Source: an uncultured Aquimarina sp. (GTDB lineage: Bacteria > Bacteroidota > Bacteroidia > Flavobacteriales > Flavobacteriaceae). From it: 64,000 bases of DNA. The notes beneath the pieces were generated by a model. That model had not been told where the DNA came from. It was given only the letters and a program-made list of their open reading frames with translations, and did no database searches. Below, one piece after another: positions 62,026 through 64,000 of this stretch; within the stretch, counting starts at the first letter, position 1; every line of letters starts with the position of its first letter. The stretch is from assembly GCA_947493495.1 (NCBI GenBank), contig CANLRN010000004.1, forward strand, positions 56,952 through 120,951, in the 5' to 3' direction. The translations under genes and the position numbers were made by a program.

Positions 62026-64000
62026 ATGAACTTATTAAAACTCTTTGTTTTCTTTTTAAGTTGTACAAACCTTACGTTTTCTCAGACGACAACAGTACAG
62101 GATACGATTTTGGCATCTCAATATTTTAAGAAGGCAGATTCTTTGCTCACAGATCGTAAATTAGATAGTGCTATTGTGTATTTTAAAAAAGCGTTGCCGT
62201 TATATGAGAAAGCAAAGGCTTGGGAGCGGGTGGCTGGATGTTATAATGAGGTTGCAGAGACTCAAATAGAAGAAGCTTTATATAAGGAATCCCTTAAGAA
62301 TGCTCAAAAGGCTTTGGAAATATGTAATACGTATCTTCCCGACCATCATATTGAAAAAGCAAAATCTTATGATAGAATAGGGCAGAATTTAGAAACTTCT
62401 AAATCAGAATATAACAATGCTCTTCAATATTATAAAAAAGCGCTACAGATAAAAAAAATACTGTTAGAACCCAATCACTTATCGTTTTCTGATTCTTATT
62501 TGTATTTGGGTAAATTATATACTCGTTTGGGAGATTATAAAAAGGCTACTCAATATCTAGAAAATTCATATGAAATAAGAGTAAAGACATTAAGCCAACA
62601 CGATAAAAAGATATATCAAAACTTAATAGCTTTTCAAGCATTATATTCCAAGTTAGGAGATTATGATTTAGTATTAGAATATTTAGATAAAAAAACAAAA
62701 TTCATAAAAAGTACTTATAGAAAAGATCATAAGATTTTGAGTGATAATCACAATGGATTAGCCTCTTTGAATTACAAAAAAGGCGATAATAATAAAGCTT
62801 TATATCATATTCAGAGAGCTATTTCTATTTGGACAAAAGCATATAGCAAACCTCCCCCAGCAAATTATTATACAACTCTAGGGAATGTGTATGCCGAATT
62901 ATATCGATATAAAGAAAGTATAGAATATTTCAAAAAAAGTGTAGAATTAATAAAAAAAACCCGCGGAGAATACAATGTAAGGGTGCTCATAAATAATTAT
63001 AATATTGCGCTTTCATATTTCTATATAGAAGATTTGGAACAGACCGTCGAATACTTGGATAAAACTCTTATCCTAGGAGAGAAGCTTTTGGGGAAAGATC
63101 ATTTTGAATTGACTAGATCATATGAATTAATGTCTGGAGTTTACATGAAAAAAGAACGGTTTGATAAAGCATATGAACTGTTAGAAAAATCTTTAAATAT
63201 ATGTCAAAATTCTTTAGGACAGAATCATCCCAGAGTCTCAGATATAAATACTTATCTAGGTTTTCTGTTTTTTAGAAAAAAAGATTACAAGAAAGCATAT
63301 AGTTATTACAAAGTAGCTAAAAAAATAGATAGTACACTTTACGGGAATAGTGGAGGTAAAGTTGCATATAGTTACTATGATATAGCAAAGAATTTTTTAT
63401 TCGATAAAGAATACGATAAAGCTATCGACAACTATAAAATTTCTTTGAACTTGAATAATCCAGATAAAAATATTGATAAAGTTTTTGATAAATCATTATT
63501 GCTTAATTCTTACTTGGGTTTAGCATCAAGTCAAATAGGTATCTATGAAGACACAAAAAACCCAGAGTATTTATATAAATGTCAAGAAATTTACAAAAAA
63601 GCAGACCATTTTATAAATCTTTTTTTTAGTGATTTGAACAACTTAGATGATAAATCTTTTTTTTCTGAATACATTCATCAATTATATTCTGATGCTATTA
63701 GGTCTTATGCCTTAACGTTTAATCAGGAGAATACGATTCAATCTCTTAATCAAATATTCCTATACTCAGAAAAAAGTAAATCCAATACTCTAAAATCACT
63801 TTTAAGTGACACCAACGCTAAAAACTTTTCAGGCCTATCTGAAGATATAATCAAATTAGAAAAAAGCCTAAGAATAGATAAGGCTTTTTACAAGTCTAAA
63901 ATCAACGAAGAGTTTTCTAAAAGGGAAAGAGATCCCGTAAAATTTACTACTTACGAAAGCAAACTCTTTGCTATCTCCAGAAAACAAGATTCTCTTACAC
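62026..64000 (+). CDS. Exported TPR-repeat protein, 3' end cut by the window (CHAT-type suspected)
   Basis: The frame is open from ATG 62026 to the window end (658 codons, no stop). Signal peptide MNLLKLFVFFLSCTNLTFSQ, then some ten TPRs of the 42-residue (kinesin-light-chain-like) type: SLKNAQKALEICNTYLPDHH, ALQYYKKALQIKKILLEPNH, KATQYLENSYEIRVKTLSQH, AYELLEKSLNICQNSLGQNHPRV. The last visible part (IFLYSEKSKSNTLKSLLS) is the helical region that usually precedes a caspase-like CHAT domain in Bacteroidota proteins. The CHAT domain itself lies beyond the window, so that part is inference. Confidence 0.88.
   Translation, partial: MNLLKLFVFFLSCTNLTFSQTTTVQDTILASQYFKKADSLLTDRKLDSAIVYFKKALPLYEKAKAWERVAGCYNEVAETQIEEALYKESLKNAQKALEICNTYLPDHHIEKAKSYDRIGQNLETSKSEYNNALQYYKKALQIKKILLEPNHLSFSDSYLYLGKLYTRLGDYKKATQYLENSYEIRVKTLSQHDKKIYQNLIAFQALYSKLGDYDLVLEYLDKKTKFIKSTYRKDHKILSDNHNGLASLNYKKGDNNKALYHIQRAISIWTKAYSKPPPANYYTTLGNVYAELYRYKESIEYFKKSVELIKKTRGEYNVRVLINNYNIALSYFYIEDLEQTVEYLDKTLILGEKLLGKDHFELTRSYELMSGVYMKKERFDKAYELLEKSLNICQNSLGQNHPRVSDINTYLGFLFFRKKDYKKAYSYYKVAKKIDSTLYGNSGGKVAYSYYDIAKNFLFDKEYDKAIDNYKISLNLNNPDKNIDKVFDKSLLLNSYLGLASSQIGIYEDTKNPEYLYKCQEIYKKADHFINLFFSDLNNLDDKSFFSEYIHQLYSDAIRSYALTFNQENTIQSLNQIFLYSEKSKSNTLKSLLSDTNAKNFSGLSEDIIKLEKSLRIDKAFYKSKINEEFSKRERDPVKFTTYESKLFAISRKQDSLT

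Noticed and set aside
1..64000. CRISPR array, prophage or intact insertion sequence
   Set aside because: No regularly spaced identical repeats, cas genes, phage structural genes, integrase or transposase were seen on either strand.

Overview
The window comes from a low-GC Bacteroidota chromosome, most likely a marine member of the Flavobacteriaceae; an Aquimarina-like genus is a guess. The evidence is type IX secretion (T9SS) sorting tails on secreted proteins, CarboxypepD-type TonB-dependent receptors, many short lipoproteins, no Shine-Dalgarno sites, and repeated promoters with the Bacteroidota pattern TTTG - 19/20 nt - TAnnTTTG. There is no prophage, rRNA operon, CRISPR array or intact insertion sequence.

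Layout. 1-6.5 kb: 3' end of dnaE, an orphan lipoprotein, trxA, a DUF58 protein and tRNA-Asp with a textbook promoter. 6.5-13.1 kb: a DUF456 membrane protein diverges from a sensor/repressor locus of two BlaR1-like M56 membrane peptidases, a BlaI repressor, a TPR protein and a TonB-like lipoprotein. The second M56 protein carries TonB C-terminal and SPOR domains, and the promoter bears two tandem operators. 13.1-20.1 kb: a compact housekeeping run (ruvC, hemW, methyltransferase, cyclase, DUF4260, DUF4230, GNAT, MmcQ/YjbR, membrane-anchored MutS homologue). 20-25.3 kb: DUF4407, a second BlaI/M56 pair with its own tandem operators, and a hipBA-type module whose promoter lies inside a perfect 20-bp inverted repeat. 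25.5-32.9 kb: tyrS, a serine hydrolase, and a suf cluster (sufS, sufE, DUF59, DUF2480) split by two lipoprotein genes. 33-38.5 kb: two DUF3078 outer-membrane proteins flanking a ThuA-like gene, then hflX and an EEP-family phosphoesterase. 38.9-53 kb: a TPR histidine kinase, an SMP-30/CBM6 T9SS protein, a 1357-residue T9SS lamin-tail/nuclease, and a DUF5689 lipoprotein plus TonB-dependent receptor divergent from a second exported EEP enzyme. 53-64 kb: a cation/proton antiporter, MBL hydrolase, three peptidases (S8, M1, S41), rnpA and a truncated TPR protein.

How parts work together. The two M56/BlaI circuits look like paralogous envelope-sensing switches with related but distinct operators (both CTA-N6-TAG, differing in the flanking bases). 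The 43-52.7 kb block looks like an extracellular nucleic-acid or phosphodiester scavenging locus. Two intergenic spaces hold roughly 165-bp foldback elements of similar design, and others hold shorter dispersed repeats.

Several start codons are corrected here because a TAnnTTTG promoter box or a signal peptide shows that the longest open frame begins too early. hemW appears to start at ATC or ATT.
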